DNA from: Alkalihalobacillus sp. LMS39
Lineage (GTDB): Bacteria; Bacillota; Bacilli; Bacillales; Bacillaceae_F
Direction: 5' to 3'
Assembly: GCF_022812285.1 (NCBI RefSeq)
Contig: NZ_CP093300.1
Location: 930,001-994,000, forward strand
Length of the DNA: 64,000 nucleotides
Within the stretch, counting starts at the first letter, position 1; each line of letters starts with the position of its first letter. Shown here one piece after another: positions 44,967-55,762 of this stretch. The position numbers were made by a program, and so were the translations under genes. The notes under the pieces were generated by a model. The model saw only the letters and a list, made by a program, of their open reading frames with translations, made no database searches and was not told the origin of the DNA.

Positions 44967-44984
44967 AGTTTTCGGAGGGGTATT

Positions 44985-47054
44985 ATGGTACAGAACTTAT
45001 GGAATGAAGAAAAAGCAAAGAGTTTAACTGCAGGTTTAGACGAGCTTGTGTATCGTTCAAACTTAATCGGGTCAGACCGTGCTGTTTGTAACTGGGGTGG
45101 CGGAAATACATCGATGAAAACGGTTGAGAAAGACTTTCGTGGACGTGATATTGAAGTTATGTGGGTAAAAGGAAGTGGCTCTGACTTAGCTACAATGGGA
45201 GCGAAAAACTTCACAGGATTAAATCTTGAAGATATTAAACCGTTAATTGAGCGTGACGAAATGTCAGACGAAGACATGGTTGCTTATTTATCTCACTGTA
45301 TGATTGATAGTAAACATCCACGTGCGTCCATAGAAACATTACTTCATGCGTTTTTACCATATAAACATGTAGACCATACACATCCAGACTCGATTATTAG
45401 TATTTGTTGCGCTGATAACGGAAAAGACATCGCAAAAGAAATTTTCGGAGACCGTTTTGTATGGGTTCCTTATGTACGACCAGGTTTTACCCTATCAAAA
45501 ATGATTGCAGAAGGTGTGCAAAACAATCCAAATGCAGAACTCGTCTTAATGGAAAAGCACGGATTAGTTGTTTGGGGAGAAAGCGCACAAGAAAGCTATA
45601 ATAAAACAATTGATGTTATTAATGAAGCAGAACAATATATCCAAGCTAGATTACAAGATAATAAAATTTTTGGTGGGCAAAAATATGAGTCACTACAAGA
45701 AGAAGAAAGAAAAGAAATTTTAGCGCAAGTGATGCCAATTATCCGTGGCGAAGTGTTTGCTGAAAAAGCAATGCTACTGACTTACGATGATAATGCTAGT
45801 GTATTAGAATTTGTAAATAGCGAAGAGGCAAAAGAACTTTCACAAGTCGGTGCAGCATGTCCTGATCATCTTGTTCACACAAAACGTGTACCATTATATA
45901 TTGACTGGGACCCAGCAACAAAAGATGTAGATGCGTTAGTCGCTAGTATTAAAGCCGGAGTTGCTGCGTTTAAAGAAGAATATGAAGCTTATTTTAACCG
46001 GAATAAAGTAGATGGCGATGTTATGTTTGAGCCATCACCACGTGTTATTTTAATTCCTGGCCTTGGGATGGTAAACACAGGGAAAAACCTAACAATGGCA
46101 AATGTAAGTGGGGCCCTTTATAACCGAGCGATTGCAGTAATGAAAGGAACGACTACACTAGGGCAATTCGTTTCTTTAAATGAAAATGAATCTTATCATA
46201 TTGAATATTGGCCACTAGAGCTTTACAAACTATCATTAGCTCCAGCAGAAGCAGAGTTTTCTAGAAAAGTAGCATTTGTCACAGGTGGTGCTGGTGGAAT
46301 CGGAAGTGAAACATGCCGTCTTTTTGTTGAACAAGGCGCTCATGTCGTCATCGCTGATTTAAACCTTGAAGGAGCTGAAAAGCTAGCTTCTGAAATTAAT
46401 GAGCAATATGGGGAAGGTCGTGCATTTGCTGTTAAAATGGATGTAACAAAAGAAGAAGAAATCCTAGATGCTTTTAAACAAGTTGCATTGGCGTACGGTG
46501 GTGTTGATACGATTGTGAACAATGCCGGCTTAGCGACATCAAGTCCATTTGACGAAACAACTCTTCAAGAGTGGAATTTAAATATGAATGTATTAGGAAC
46601 AGGATATTTTCTAGTAGCTAGAGAAGCATTCTCTTTAATGAAAAAACAAGGAATCGGTGGCAGTATGGTCTTTGTTGGTTCGAAAAACTCTGTGTATGCA
46701 GGGAAAAATGCTTCTGCCTATAGCTCAGTGAAAGCGTTAGAAACTCATTTGGCGCGTTGTATTGCAGCAGAAGGTGGAGAGTTCGGTATTCGTGTCAACT
46801 CAGTGTTACCGGATGCTGTGTTACAAGGGTCAGCAATTTGGGGTTCAAGATGGCGTGAAGAGCGAGCGGCTGCTTACGGAATTGAGCCAGATCAACTAGA
46901 AGAACATTACAGAAAACGTACAACGTTACTGGTCAATATTTATCCACGTGATATTGCAGAATCTATTGCCTTTTTAGCCTCATCAAAAGCAGAAAAAACA
47001 ACAGGTTGTATGCTAACCGTTGATGGTGGCGTACCAGCCGCATTTACAAGATAA
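44985..47054 (+). CDS. rhaEW: Bifunctional rhamnulose-1-phosphate aldolase/lactaldehyde dehydrogenase RhaEW
   Basis: A 689-residue fusion. The N-terminal class II aldolase part (about 1-390) splits rhamnulose-1-phosphate to DHAP and L-lactaldehyde: CNWGGGNTSMK, zinc His in YKHVDHTHPDSI and EKHGLVVWG. The C-terminal SDR (about 425-689) oxidises lactaldehyde to lactate: FVTGGAGGIGSETC, NNAGLATSSPFDE, catalytic SYSSVKALETH region with Tyr and Lys, and TTGCMLTVDGGVPAAF. ATG 44985 follows CGGAGGGG by 7 nt. Homologue of Bacillus YuxG. Heads the rha genes and ends at a hairpin. Confidence 0.95.
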   Translation: MVQNLWNEEKAKSLTAGLDELVYRSNLIGSDRAVCNWGGGNTSMKTVEKDFRGRDIEVMWVKGSGSDLATMGAKNFTGLNLEDIKPLIERDEMSDEDMVAYLSHCMIDSKHPRASIETLLHAFLPYKHVDHTHPDSIISICCADNGKDIAKEIFGDRFVWVPYVRPGFTLSKMIAEGVQNNPNAELVLMEKHGLVVWGESAQESYNKTIDVINEAEQYIQARLQDNKIFGGQKYESLQEEERKEILAQVMPIIRGEVFAEKAMLLTYDDNASVLEFVNSEEAKELSQVGAACPDHLVHTKRVPLYIDWDPATKDVDALVASIKAGVAAFKEEYEAYFNRNKVDGDVMFEPSPRVILIPGLGMVNTGKNLTMANVSGALYNRAIAVMKGTTTLGQFVSLNENESYHIEYWPLELYKLSLAPAEAEFSRKVAFVTGGAGGIGSETCRLFVEQGAHVVIADLNLEGAEKLASEINEQYGEGRAFAVKMDVTKEEEILDAFKQVALAYGGVDTIVNNAGLATSSPFDETTLQEWNLNMNVLGTGYFLVAREAFSLMKKQGIGGSMVFVGSKNSVYAGKNASAYSSVKALETHLARCIAAEGGEFGIRVNSVLPDAVLQGSAIWGSRWREERAAAYGIEPDQLEEHYRKRTTLLVNIYPRDIAESIAFLASSKAEKTTGCMLTVDGGVPAAFTR

Positions 47055-47081
47055 AAAGTATAACAGAAGAGTAGATTATAT

Positions 47082-47112
47082 GGAGAGGAGACACCGACTC
47101 CTCTCCTGTTTT
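47082..47112 (+). terminator. Hairpin after rhaEW
   Basis: 9-bp stem GGAGAGGAG / CTCCTCTCC with a 7-nt loop and a weak T tail (TGTTTT). Probably partial termination before rhaB. Confidence 0.65.
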
Positions 47113-47142
47113 AAATCTAAAATAGGAAAAGTAAATATAAAT

Positions 47143-47156
47143 AGGAAGCGCTTACG
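47143..47156. promoter_or_regulatory. cre-like site before rhaB
   Basis: AGGAAGCGCTTACG fits the CcpA consensus TGNAANCGNTNNCA except for the first and last bases; 16 nt before rhaB. Confidence 0.5.
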
Positions 47157-47171
47157 TTTAGGGGGTGCCGT

Positions 47172-48575
47172 ATGACATATAGTTTAGCTGTCGATATTGG
47201 AGCTTCAAGTGGCCGGTTAATGTTAGGGTATATTGAAGATGGAACATTACAATTACAAGAGATTCATCGTTTTGAAAACAAATTAATCGAATTAAACGGG
47301 CATTTTTGTTGGGATATTGACAAGTTATTTGAAGAAATTAAAGCGGGAATAAAAAAATGTCATGATGTTGGTTTAACACCAACGAGCATTGGCATTGATA
47401 CATGGGCAGTTGATTTTGTTCTATTAGATGAAAATAATGATAGAATCACCGATGCTGTAGCTTATCGCGACCCACGGACAGACGGAATCATGGAAGAAGT
47501 CTTTGACATCATCATGAAAGAACGACTGTATTTAGAAACAGGAATTCAGTTTCAAAAATTTAATACGATTTATCAGTTATATGCCCTAAAAAAACATCAG
47601 CCAGACGTCTTAAAAAAAGCAAAGCGGTTTTTAATGATTCCAGATTATCTTCATTTTTTATTAACAGGAAAAGTAACAAATGAATATACAAATGCGACTT
47701 CAACACAGCTCGTAAATGCATTTACGAAAAAGTGGGATAAAGATATTTTAGAGAAATTAGATTTAAATCCAAATATGTTTGGTTCAATGAACATGCCAAA
47801 AACAGTTGTTGGTCCATTACGGAAAGAGCTTGAAGAAGAATTTGGCTTTACGATGGATGTTATTTTACCAGCAACACATGACACAGGATCAGCTGTGATT
47901 GCTGTACCAGAAATGGATGATACGATTTACATTAGTTCAGGGACATGGTCTTTAATTGGTGTAGAAAATCATTTTCCGATTTGTGTCACGAAAGCATTAG
48001 ACTATAATTTTACTAATGAAGGTGGTCTCGAACATCGCTTCCGGTTCTTAAAAAATATTATGGGCTTATGGATGATTCAAGAAGTGCGACGCAATTATAA
48101 CAATTCCTATTCGTTTGCTGAATTAGTAGAGTTATCATTACAAGCTAACGATTTTCATTCTACTGTTAATGTCGATGATGAGCGGTTTTTAAAGCCGGAT
48201 AATATGATTGAAGAAATCCAAGCATATTGTAAAGATACAAACCAAGCTGTACCAGAGACACCTGGTGAAATCGCCAAATGTGTGTATGATAGCTTAGTGA
48301 ATAGTTATGTTCAGGCCATTGCTGAAATTGAAGATATTTTTGAAAAATCATTTAGTAAAATTAATGTTATCGGTGGCGGCTCACAAAACGAACAGTTAAA
48401 TCAATTAATTGCCAATGCAACAAAAAAATCCGTGTTTGCTGGTCCGATAGAGGCGACAGCGATTGGGAACATTGTGACACAATTGATGGCTTTAAACGAA
48501 ATAAAGTCGATTGAAGAAGCAAGAGCACTCATTAAGCAATCATTTGAAGTGAAACAATACAGTGCAAAAGGTTAA
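47172..48575 (+). CDS. rhaB: Rhamnulokinase RhaB
   Basis: A 467-residue FGGY carbohydrate kinase phosphorylating L-rhamnulose. It starts [20 protein letters not shown], with the phosphate loop [24 protein letters not shown] contains the substrate Asp; [20 protein letters not shown] and [14 protein letters not shown] are typical of RhaB; the ADP loop is [27 protein letters not shown] precedes ATG. rhaA follows after 17 nt. The cre-like site suggests catabolite repression. Confidence 0.95.
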   Translation: MTYSLAVDIGASSGRLMLGYIEDGTLQLQEIHRFENKLIELNGHFCWDIDKLFEEIKAGIKKCHDVGLTPTSIGIDTWAVDFVLLDENNDRITDAVAYRDPRTDGIMEEVFDIIMKERLYLETGIQFQKFNTIYQLYALKKHQPDVLKKAKRFLMIPDYLHFLLTGKVTNEYTNATSTQLVNAFTKKWDKDILEKLDLNPNMFGSMNMPKTVVGPLRKELEEEFGFTMDVILPATHDTGSAVIAVPEMDDTIYISSGTWSLIGVENHFPICVTKALDYNFTNEGGLEHRFRFLKNIMGLWMIQEVRRNYNNSYSFAELVELSLQANDFHSTVNVDDERFLKPDNMIEEIQAYCKDTNQAVPETPGEIAKCVYDSLVNSYVQAIAEIEDIFEKSFSKINVIGGGSQNEQLNQLIANATKKSVFAGPIEATAIGNIVTQLMALNEIKSIEEARALIKQSFEVKQYSAKG

Positions 48576-48592
48576 GAAAAGGAGTGGTAGTC

Positions 48593-49846
48593 ATGGATGT
48601 GAAACAACAGTTTGAGCTTGCCAAAAAAGAATATGGGCAATGGGGGATTGATGTTGAACAAAGCTTAGAGCTTCTAAAAACGATCCCGATTTCGATCCAT
48701 TGCTGGCAAGGTGATGATGTGTCTGGATTTGAAGTCGCAAAAAGTGAATTATCCGGGGGAATTGATGTTACGGGAAATTATCCGGGTAAAGCAAAAACAC
48801 CTGAGCAGTTGCGCCAAGATATTGATAAAGCATTATCATTAATCCCAGGAAAGCATCGTATTAACTTACATGCAATTTACGCAGAAACAGATGGGGAAGT
48901 CGTCGAACGCAATCAACTGGAACCGAAGCATTTTCAAAAATGGGTAGAATGGGCAAAAGAACGTCGTTTAGGTCTTGATTTTAACCCGACACTATTTTCA
49001 CATGAAAAAGCGGCAGATGGCTTAACATTGTCCCATCCAGATGAGGAAATCCGTAATTATTGGATTGAACATTGTATTGCAAGTCGAAAAATCGGGGAGT
49101 ATTTTGGGAAAGAGCTTGGAACACCTTGTTTAACGAATATTTGGATTCCTGATGGCTATAAAGATACACCAAGTGATCGTCTTACGCCGAGAAAACGTTT
49201 AAAAGACTCGTTAGATAAAATTTTTGCAGTGGATATTGATGAGAAATTTAATATTGATGCAGTGGAAAGTAAATTGTTTGGTATTGGGTCAGAGTCCTTT
49301 GTAGTCGGTTCACATGAGTTCTATTTAGGATATGCCTTAAAAAATAATAAATTATGTTTATTAGACACAGGACATTATCATCCAACAGAAGCAGTTTCAA
49401 ACAAAATTTCTGCAATGCTTTTATACAGTGAAAAATTAGCGTTACATGTTTCACGTCCCGTTCGTTGGGATAGTGACCATGTCGTTACATTTGATGATGA
49501 ATTAAAAGAAATTGCCCTAGAAATTGTCCGCAATGATGCAATTGACGATGTAATGATTGGACTAGATTTCTTTGATGCAAGTATAAACCGGATTGCAGCG
49601 TGGACAATCGGAACGAGAAATATGATTAAAGCATTATTATATGCGATGTTATTGCCAAATGAGCATTTAAAACAGTTACAAGAAAAAGGTGATTTTACAG
49701 AGAGACTCGCTTTATTAGAAGAATTTAAATCTTATCCATTTGGAGCCGTTTGGAACTATTATTGTGAGATGATGGATGTTCCAGTGAAAGAAACATGGCT
49801 TCAAGATGTAAAATCATACGAACAAGAAGTTCTTTCAAAGCGGTAA
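48593..49846 (+). CDS. rhaA: L-rhamnose isomerase RhaA
   Basis: A 417-residue metal-dependent TIM-barrel isomerase converting L-rhamnose to L-rhamnulose. Conserved parts: [87 protein letters not shown] and [19 protein letters not shown] 48593 is chosen, with AAGGAG about 10 nt upstream. Full length. Ends at a strong terminator. A mutarotase (rhaM) gene is not present in the window. Confidence 0.96.
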   Translation: MDVKQQFELAKKEYGQWGIDVEQSLELLKTIPISIHCWQGDDVSGFEVAKSELSGGIDVTGNYPGKAKTPEQLRQDIDKALSLIPGKHRINLHAIYAETDGEVVERNQLEPKHFQKWVEWAKERRLGLDFNPTLFSHEKAADGLTLSHPDEEIRNYWIEHCIASRKIGEYFGKELGTPCLTNIWIPDGYKDTPSDRLTPRKRLKDSLDKIFAVDIDEKFNIDAVESKLFGIGSESFVVGSHEFYLGYALKNNKLCLLDTGHYHPTEAVSNKISAMLLYSEKLALHVSRPVRWDSDHVVTFDDELKEIALEIVRNDAIDDVMIGLDFFDASINRIAAWTIGTRNMIKALLYAMLLPNEHLKQLQEKGDFTERLALLEEFKSYPFGAVWNYYCEMMDVPVKETWLQDVKSYEQEVLSKR

Positions 49847-49856
49847 CTAGATTCGT

Positions 49857-49893
49857 GCAGTCAGAGGCGTTGTAACATCTGACTGCCTTTTGT
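49857..49893 (+). terminator. Terminator after rhaA
   Basis: 9-bp stem GCAGTCAGA / TCTGACTGC with a 12-nt loop, tail CTTTTGT. Confidence 0.8.
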
Positions 49894-49954
49894 ATATGAA
49901 CATGGTACACTAAAAGAAAAGGCTGTTAACGTCATGATGAGTAGGGGTGTAACG

Positions 49955-50734
49955 ATGCTTGTTGCAGAAAGACATGAGAAAATCGTAGAGGTTGTTAATG
50001 ATAAAGGAAGTATCCGTGTATCGGAATTAAGCCAGCTTTTTGGTGTGACTGAAGAGACGATTCGTCGTGATTTAGAACGATTAGAAACAGACGGAAAGCT
50101 TAGAAGAAGTCATGGTGGTGCTGTCAGTGTAAAAACGACAGGAGCAGAAGCACCATATACCGAACGAGAAATTACAAATGTGAAAGAGAAAATGGAAGTG
50201 GCAACTGAAGCTATTGCTCATGTGAAGGTCAATGACCGTATTATATTAGATGCAAGTACAACAGCTTGGTATATGGCCAAACGACTTCCTGATATGCCAT
50301 TAACGGTTGTGACAAACTCAATGAAAGTCGCCATGGAGCTCGCATCACGAGAGAAAATAAAAGTCATTTCAGTAGGTGGAACGCTACTATCTAAATCATT
50401 GTCGTTTGTTGGACCACAGGCTGAGCAAGCATTAGAAAGTTATTATGTGAATAAAGCGTTTGTGTCTTGCCAAGGAATTCATCCTGAACGTGGATTAAGT
50501 GATTCGAATGAAATGCAAGCACTAGTGAAAAAGAAAATGATCGAAATGTCAGAAACAGTTTATTTACTAGTCGATTATTCGAAGTATGGAGTGAAAGCTT
50601 TTTCACGCATTGATTCGACCGAAGCCGTTGATTATGTGATAACTGATTCTAAAACAAATACGACACAACTTGAACCGTTTAAAGATAGAGAGATTACATT
50701 TATTCGAGCAAACGAAGGCACAGTTTATTTATAA
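49955..50734 (+). CDS. rhaR: DeoR-family regulator, probable rhamnose regulator
   Basis: A 259-residue repressor. HTH: MLVAERHEKIVEVVNDKGSI then ELSQLFGVTEETIRRDLERL and KLRRSHGGAV. DeoRC domain: ILDASTTAWYMAKRLPDMPL, VVTNSMKVAMEL, and the phosphosugar-site residues YSKYGVKAF near the end. ATG 49955 follows AGGGGTG. Its place between rhaA and lutABC fits a YulB/RhaR-type regulator responding to rhamnulose-1-phosphate; that effector is known for the family and inferred here. It may also affect lutABC, 24 nt downstream. Confidence 0.85.
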   Translation: MLVAERHEKIVEVVNDKGSIRVSELSQLFGVTEETIRRDLERLETDGKLRRSHGGAVSVKTTGAEAPYTEREITNVKEKMEVATEAIAHVKVNDRIILDASTTAWYMAKRLPDMPLTVVTNSMKVAMELASREKIKVISVGGTLLSKSLSFVGPQAEQALESYYVNKAFVSCQGIHPERGLSDSNEMQALVKKKMIEMSETVYLLVDYSKYGVKAFSRIDSTEAVDYVITDSKTNTTQLEPFKDREITFIRANEGTVYL

Positions 50735-50758
50735 ATTTGTAGAAATGAGGGGATAGGT

Positions 50759-51478
50759 ATGAAAGTATCCTTGTTTATTACATGTCTTGGGGATGTTTTC
50801 TATCCTGGGGTAGGAAAAGATACGGTTGAAATTTTAGAAAGGCTTAACTGTGAAGTCGTTTTTCCTGCGAATCAAACGTGTTGTGGTCAACCGGCTTACA
50901 ATAGCGGGTATCATAAAGAAACAAAAGAAGTCGCAAAACATATGATAAACACCTTTGCTGAATCAGAGTATGTAGTGTCTCCTTCTGGTTCGTGTGCAAC
51001 AATGTTTCATGAATATGTTCATTTATTTGAAGATGAGCCAAAGTGGCAAGAAAAAGCAAAAGAACTCGCCGCAAAAACATATGAGTTAACCGCATTTATC
51101 GTTGACGTTTTACAAATAGAAGATGTAGGAGCGACATGTCATAAAAAAGTGACGTACCATACATCTTGTCACATGACCCGTTTACTAGGTGTGAAAGATG
51201 CGCCAATGAAACTATTAAAAAACGTCAAAGGGTTAGAGTTTACCGACTTACCGAATAAAGAAATATGCTGTGGCTTTGGTGGAACTTTTTCTGTGAAAAT
51301 GATGCAAATCTCAGAACAAATGGTCAATGAAAAAATAGACCATATAGAAGAAACAAAAGCAGAAGCACTCATTGGAGCTGATTGTGGCTGTCTAATGAAT
51401 ATTGGTGGCCGTATTGAACGTCAAGGCAAATCAATTGAAGTCATGCATATCGCCCAAATTTTAAACAGCAAAGAATAA
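50759..51478 (+). CDS. lutA: L-lactate utilisation protein LutA
   Basis: A 239-residue iron-sulfur protein with two CCG domains ([11 protein letters not shown] near residue 41 and CCGFGGTF near residue 170, the latter preceded by [12 protein letters not shown]), as in the GlpC/LutA family. With LutB and LutC it oxidises L-lactate to pyruvate. GAGGGGATAGG precedes ATG. First of lutABC; located straight after the rhamnose genes, whose end product is L-lactate. Confidence 0.95.
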   Translation: MKVSLFITCLGDVFYPGVGKDTVEILERLNCEVVFPANQTCCGQPAYNSGYHKETKEVAKHMINTFAESEYVVSPSGSCATMFHEYVHLFEDEPKWQEKAKELAAKTYELTAFIVDVLQIEDVGATCHKKVTYHTSCHMTRLLGVKDAPMKLLKNVKGLEFTDLPNKEICCGFGGTFSVKMMQISEQMVNEKIDHIEETKAEALIGADCGCLMNIGGRIERQGKSIEVMHIAQILNSKE

Positions 51479-51497
51479 GAGAAAGGGGGAACCTAAC

Positions 51498-52928
51498 ATG
51501 CCGATGAAAATTAGTGAAGAAAAGTTTTTTGGACGAGTCGATAAAGGATTAGAAAATTCGTTTATGCGAAATGCGATGGTGTCTGCGCAAGAACGGTTGA
51601 AAAATAAAAAGTTAGACGCGCAAGAAGAACTTGGAAACTGGGAAGAATGGCGTAATCTAGCGGAGGAGATCCGCCAACATACTCTGGAAAATTTAGATTA
51701 TTATTTAGATGAATTAACAGAAAACGTAGTGAAACAGGGCGGGCATGTGTTTTTTGCGCAAACCGCTGAAGAAGCGAATGAGTATATAACAAACATCGCC
51801 AAGCAAAAAAACGCCAAAAAAGTCATTAAATCAAAATCAATGGTCACTGAAGAAATTAGTATGAATGAAGCGCTAGAGCAAATCGGTTGTGAAGTGATTG
51901 AATCAGACTTAGGCGAATACATCTTACAAATTGATGACCATGACCCACCATCACATATCGTCGCCCCGGCCTTACACAAAAACAAAGAGCAAATCCGTGA
52001 TACATTTTCAGTGAAAAAAGGATACACAAAAACAGAAAAACCCGAAGAATTAGCGCTTTTTGCAAGAGAACAGCTCCGCAAAGAATTTCTAGAAGCTGAC
52101 CTTGGAATTACAGGTTGTAATTTTGCTGTCGCCGAATCTGGAGCAATTTCTCTCGTAACAAATGAAGGGAACGCTCGATTATCGACAACATTACCGAAAA
52201 CACAAATTACAGTCATGGGAATGGAGCGTATTGTTCCGACATGGGAAGAACTTGATATTTTAGTGAGTATGTTATGCCGGAGTGCTGTCGGGCAAAAATT
52301 AACGAGTTATATTACAGGATTAACAGGACCAAAAGAAGAAGGCGATGTCGATGGACCGGAAGAATTTCATCTTGTCATTGTTGATAATGGTCGGTCCAAT
52401 ATTTTAGGAACTGAGTTTCAATCTGTGCTTCAATGTATTCGTTGTGCAGCCTGTATTAATGTTTGTCCAATTTACCGTCATATCGGTGGACATTCGTATG
52501 GCTCAATTTACCCTGGCCCAATCGGAGCGGTATTATCACCGCTATTAGGGGGATATGACGATTATAAAGAACTTCCGTATGCCTCAAGCTTATGTGCTGC
52601 TTGTACTGAAGCATGTCCTGTCAAAATTCCACTGCACGAACTTTTAATTAAACATCGCAGAAACATTGTGGAAGACCATGGCAAAGCAGCTTTTGGTGAA
52701 AAGCTTGCGATGAAAGGATTCTCCTTAGCAGCAAGCAATCCGAAAATTTTTTCCTTTGGCTCAAAAGCAGCCCCAATGATGATGAGTCCACTCGTATCAG
52801 AAGGGAAAGTAAAAAAAGGCCCAGGCCCAATTAAACCGTGGACAGATATTCGTGATTTCCCTGAACCTAGCAAACAATCATTCCGCGAATGGTTTAAAAA
52901 GCGAGAAAAAGGAGGGGAAACGTCGTGA
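51498..52928 (+). CDS. lutB: L-lactate utilisation iron-sulfur protein LutB
   Basis: A 476-residue protein with an N-terminal LUD (DUF162) domain (for example [20 protein letters not shown] and [20 protein letters not shown]) and a C-terminal ferredoxin-like part with two 4Fe-4S motifs, [15 protein letters not shown] and [14 protein letters not shown]. Cytoplasmic, membrane-associated at most. AAGGGGG lies before ATG, 19 nt after lutA. Its stop overlaps the lutC start (GTGA). Electron acceptor not visible. Confidence 0.95.
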   Translation: MPMKISEEKFFGRVDKGLENSFMRNAMVSAQERLKNKKLDAQEELGNWEEWRNLAEEIRQHTLENLDYYLDELTENVVKQGGHVFFAQTAEEANEYITNIAKQKNAKKVIKSKSMVTEEISMNEALEQIGCEVIESDLGEYILQIDDHDPPSHIVAPALHKNKEQIRDTFSVKKGYTKTEKPEELALFAREQLRKEFLEADLGITGCNFAVAESGAISLVTNEGNARLSTTLPKTQITVMGMERIVPTWEELDILVSMLCRSAVGQKLTSYITGLTGPKEEGDVDGPEEFHLVIVDNGRSNILGTEFQSVLQCIRCAACINVCPIYRHIGGHSYGSIYPGPIGAVLSPLLGGYDDYKELPYASSLCAACTEACPVKIPLHELLIKHRRNIVEDHGKAAFGEKLAMKGFSLAASNPKIFSFGSKAAPMMMSPLVSEGKVKKGPGPIKPWTDIRDFPEPSKQSFREWFKKREKGGETS

Positions 52929-53644
52929 CAAAAGGAACAGTTCAAAACAAAGACAAGTTTTTACAAACAGTTGCCAAAAGCCTTGGTCGAGAACGACGAA
53001 CTGAAAACGTAACTCGCCCACAATGGACACATCGCCCACAATGGGATGTGTTTAAAGGGAAAACTCAAGATGAATTAGTCGACATCCTTGCTAAACAATG
53101 TGAAAACATTCATACCGATATGGTGAAAACAACAGCTGACCAACTGCAACCAGCTCTTGATGCTGTTATCAACGGCTATGAAGCGAATTCAGTGATTAGT
53201 TGGGATGACCCACGCTTTGAAGAATATGGGGTAACAAAGTATTTTGAAGAAGCAAAAGCAAAAGGAAAGTCCATTCATACGTGGGATACAGCAATGGGAG
53301 AAGAAAACATTACAATCGCTGAAAAAGCGAATGTCGGGATTACGTTTTCAGATATAACATTAGCAGAATCAGGAACAGTTGTATTGTTAAGCAATAGTGG
53401 CAAAGGACGCTCAGTCAGCTTATTGCCAACATTTTATGTTGCTATCATTCCAAAAAGTACGATTGTCCCGCGGATGACGCAAGCAACAAGTTATATTCAC
53501 AAACTTCAACAAGAACAAGGAAAAGTGCCTTCTTGTATTAATTTTATTTCTGGTCCGAGTAATAGTGCCGATATTGAAATGAACCTTGTTGTCGGTGTTC
53601 ATGGACCGATTCGGGTGACGTATATTGTTGTGATGGATAAATAA
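52925..53644 (+). CDS. lutC: L-lactate utilisation protein LutC
   Basis: A 239-residue LUD-domain protein, third subunit of the lactate oxidation system. Features: [18 protein letters not shown] at the start, [20 protein letters not shown] and the end [23 protein letters not shown] 52925 overlaps the lutB stop and follows AAAGGAGGGG, indicating coupling. No terminator; a family 2 repeat element lies just downstream. Confidence 0.94.
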   Translation: MTKGTVQNKDKFLQTVAKSLGRERRTENVTRPQWTHRPQWDVFKGKTQDELVDILAKQCENIHTDMVKTTADQLQPALDAVINGYEANSVISWDDPRFEEYGVTKYFEEAKAKGKSIHTWDTAMGEENITIAEKANVGITFSDITLAESGTVVLLSNSGKGRSVSLLPTFYVAIIPKSTIVPRMTQATSYIHKLQQEQGKVPSCINFISGPSNSADIEMNLVVGVHGPIRVTYIVVMDK

Positions 53645-53686
53645 AACGGAGAGTGCGAGGGGCGAAAGATGAAGTGCACTTCGTAA

Positions 53687-53865
53687 CGGACATTTGTTCC
53701 GTTATTCCCTCTAATACTAGTGAATTCCGAAGCGGAACGGACATCTGTTCCGCTATCTTACCGTTTCCACATTGATTCCTGCAGTTAAACGTCGAATAGC
53801 GGAACAAATGTCCGATACGATCAGGAAATAAGGCTATTTCAATAATATAACGGAACAGATGTCCG
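53687..53865. repeat. Family 2 quartet element, locus C
   Basis: CGGACATTTGTTCCG at 53687, CGGACATCTGTTCCG at 53738, then CGGAACAAATGTCCG at 53800 and CGGAACAGATGTCCG at 53851. Spacings 51, 62, 51 bp, identical to locus B. Between convergent lutC and the DUF1836 gene, and abutting the latter (stop at 53874). Confidence 0.93.
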
Positions 53866-53873
53866 TTCCGGTT

Positions 53874-54449
53874 TCATTGCTTCTCTTTTTTTATATCATC
53901 AACGACTTTTTCGGCCGCACGTCGAAACAAATTACTCATATGAATAAGAGATGTAATGAGTAGTACTTTTTCTAAATAAACTTTTTCTTCCTCACTGAAA
54001 GAATCTACTTCTTTTTCCACTTCTTTTATCCGTTCCTCAAGATCCTGTTTAAATCTTTCCGCATTATTTGATGTCACACTCACATAACTTTGATAAAACG
54101 ATTCAATGTCGAGAGCATCCTTCTCAATGTTTTCATTTGTTTGTTCGAATGTATCGCGGATGTCATTAATCGATAAGCCCCCTTTTAATTGATAAATTAA
54201 ACTAATTAAAATAAGGTGTTCTTTTGAATATTTTTTATTTTTTATCGGAAAAAACAATTTCCCTTTTGCATAGTTGTTAATCATCGTTTTTGTTAACACT
54301 TTATCATCTTTATATCGTTTTGAATGACCAAACTTGTTCTCGAATAGTTGAATCACTTGGTCCATATATAAATCGATATTCGGCATATCTTCGAGCAGAA
54401 GCTTATCATCCATTTGAAATTGTTTGAAAATCTCTTCTAGATTCGTCAT
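53874..54449 (-). CDS. DUF1836 protein
   Basis: A 191-residue helical, soluble protein of the DUF1836 family: VLTKTMINNYAKGKLFFPIK followed by YSKEHLILISLIYQLKGGLS, which looks like a MerR-type HTH region, then a long helical C-terminal part. ATG 54449 is chosen, with GAGGG 9 nt upstream; GTG 54455 is too close to it. A DNA-binding role is suggested by the family but the target is unknown. It stands alone and is divergent from the hemolysin III gene. Confidence 0.8.
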   Translation of the reverse strand: MTNLEEIFKQFQMDDKLLLEDMPNIDLYMDQVIQLFENKFGHSKRYKDDKVLTKTMINNYAKGKLFFPIKNKKYSKEHLILISLIYQLKGGLSINDIRDTFEQTNENIEKDALDIESFYQSYVSVTSNNAERFKQDLEERIKEVEKEVDSFSEEEKVYLEKVLLITSLIHMSNLFRRAAEKVVDDIKKEKQ

Positions 54450-54590
54450 CTTCACTTTCCCTCAACTTTATTTTTATAAAATAAGTGTAGCGTGAAAAAT
54501 TGCAATTGTAAATATTGACTACATCATATTATGAGTGTAATATGATAAGTAGTTATTAAAACCACATAATAAAGTTAAGGGGTAATAAAT

Positions 54591-55238
54591 ATGAATAACT
54601 ATATTCGAGAACCAATTAACGGGATTACGCATTTAGCAGGAGCAGTTTTTGCCTTTTTTGGATTGTTAGCGATGGTCATTAAAGCAGCGAGTTCAGATGG
54701 AACGATTCTTGATATTGCGGCTGTCATCGTTTTTGGAATTAGCATGATCTTACTTTATTCAGCATCAGCAACTTATCATATGGTCATCGCCAAAGATAAA
54801 GTTATCGCCTTTCTACGCCGTATTGACCACTCAATGATTTTTGTATTAATTGCTGGAACGTACACTCCTTTTTGTTTAATCAGTTTAAATGGAGTGACAG
54901 GTTGGGTTATTTTTTCAATCGTTTCATTGATTGGAATAAGTGGAGTGTTATTTAAAATGATTTGGTTCCAATGTCCTCGTTGGATTTCAACTGCTTTATA
55001 TATTGGTATGGGTTGGATTATTATTTTTGCAGTAACACCTTTGTCAGAAACATTAAGTAGCAAAGGCTTACTATTGCTTATTGGTGGAGGGTTGCTGTAT
55101 ACAATTGGTGGTGTTATTTATGGACTAAAGCCAAAATTTCTACAAATTAAAAGCATGGGATTTCATGAGATTTTCCACATTTTTATTTTGTTAGGCAGCT
55201 TTGCTCATTTTTTATGTGTGTATATGTATGTGTTGTAG
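54591..55238 (+). CDS. Hemolysin III/YqfA-family membrane protein
   Basis: A 215-residue, seven-helix PAQR-type protein (HlyIII/TrhA). The N-terminal EPINGITHLAGAVFAFFGLL, the conserved Ser/His motif SASATYHMVIA, FLRRIDHSMIFVLIAGTYTP and the C-terminal GFHEIFHIFILLGSFAHFLC contain the His/Asp/Ser residues of the presumed metal site. AAGGGG lies upstream of ATG. In B. subtilis the homologue affects membrane lipid homeostasis; a toxin role is unlikely. Confidence 0.92.
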   Translation: MNNYIREPINGITHLAGAVFAFFGLLAMVIKAASSDGTILDIAAVIVFGISMILLYSASATYHMVIAKDKVIAFLRRIDHSMIFVLIAGTYTPFCLISLNGVTGWVIFSIVSLIGISGVLFKMIWFQCPRWISTALYIGMGWIIIFAVTPLSETLSSKGLLLLIGGGLLYTIGGVIYGLKPKFLQIKSMGFHEIFHIFILLGSFAHFLCVYMYVL

Positions 55239-55762
55239 ATGGATGAATACAGTAAAAAAAACGCTTGGATAATAATATTTGTGCAGAAATTATTCCACAA
55301 ACGGAGTAGATGGAAGCAATAGCAATGAGGTTTGACTGGGAAAATTGTCTGGAATAAGCTTTCAAAGCTTCATTGCTATATCAAAGTTTTTATGCTTTCT
55401 TATCTTTTTAAAAGCCTGTTTTCGTAAAAATTGTTGCTATTAACATATAAAATGGGTTTATTATTTCATACTCGTGGGCTCTTGAATTTTATGAGGGTAG
55501 GGACAATCCATTTAAAGTTTTTGGAAGATGATGTTAAGAAATTTGTTTAATGCTTCTTAGTTAAAGTACCTGGGAGTTTAGTCAAATATCACCCTTTATC
55601 AATCTGGAGCTTCCCTTTAATAAGGAGAGTGTCTTATTTATATTTATATACTACAGGTTGTAAAAAGATTTACTTTAAACTGGATAGGCTGTTCAATATA
55701 AAAAACGGAGCATATCTTTAATTTACATAGGAAACTCTAAAGATAAAAAGGAGTTGTTAAAG
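55239..55762. other. AT-rich intergenic region with a short inverted repeat
   Basis: TAGCAATGA (near 55321) and TCATTGCTA (near 55369) form a 9-bp inverted pair. It includes CTTTCAAAGCTTCATTGCT, which also occurs as CTTTCAAAGCTTCACTGCT after galT near 41920. A 19-codon frame (ATGAGGGTAGGG...) is not convincing. Nothing else seen. Confidence 0.55.
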
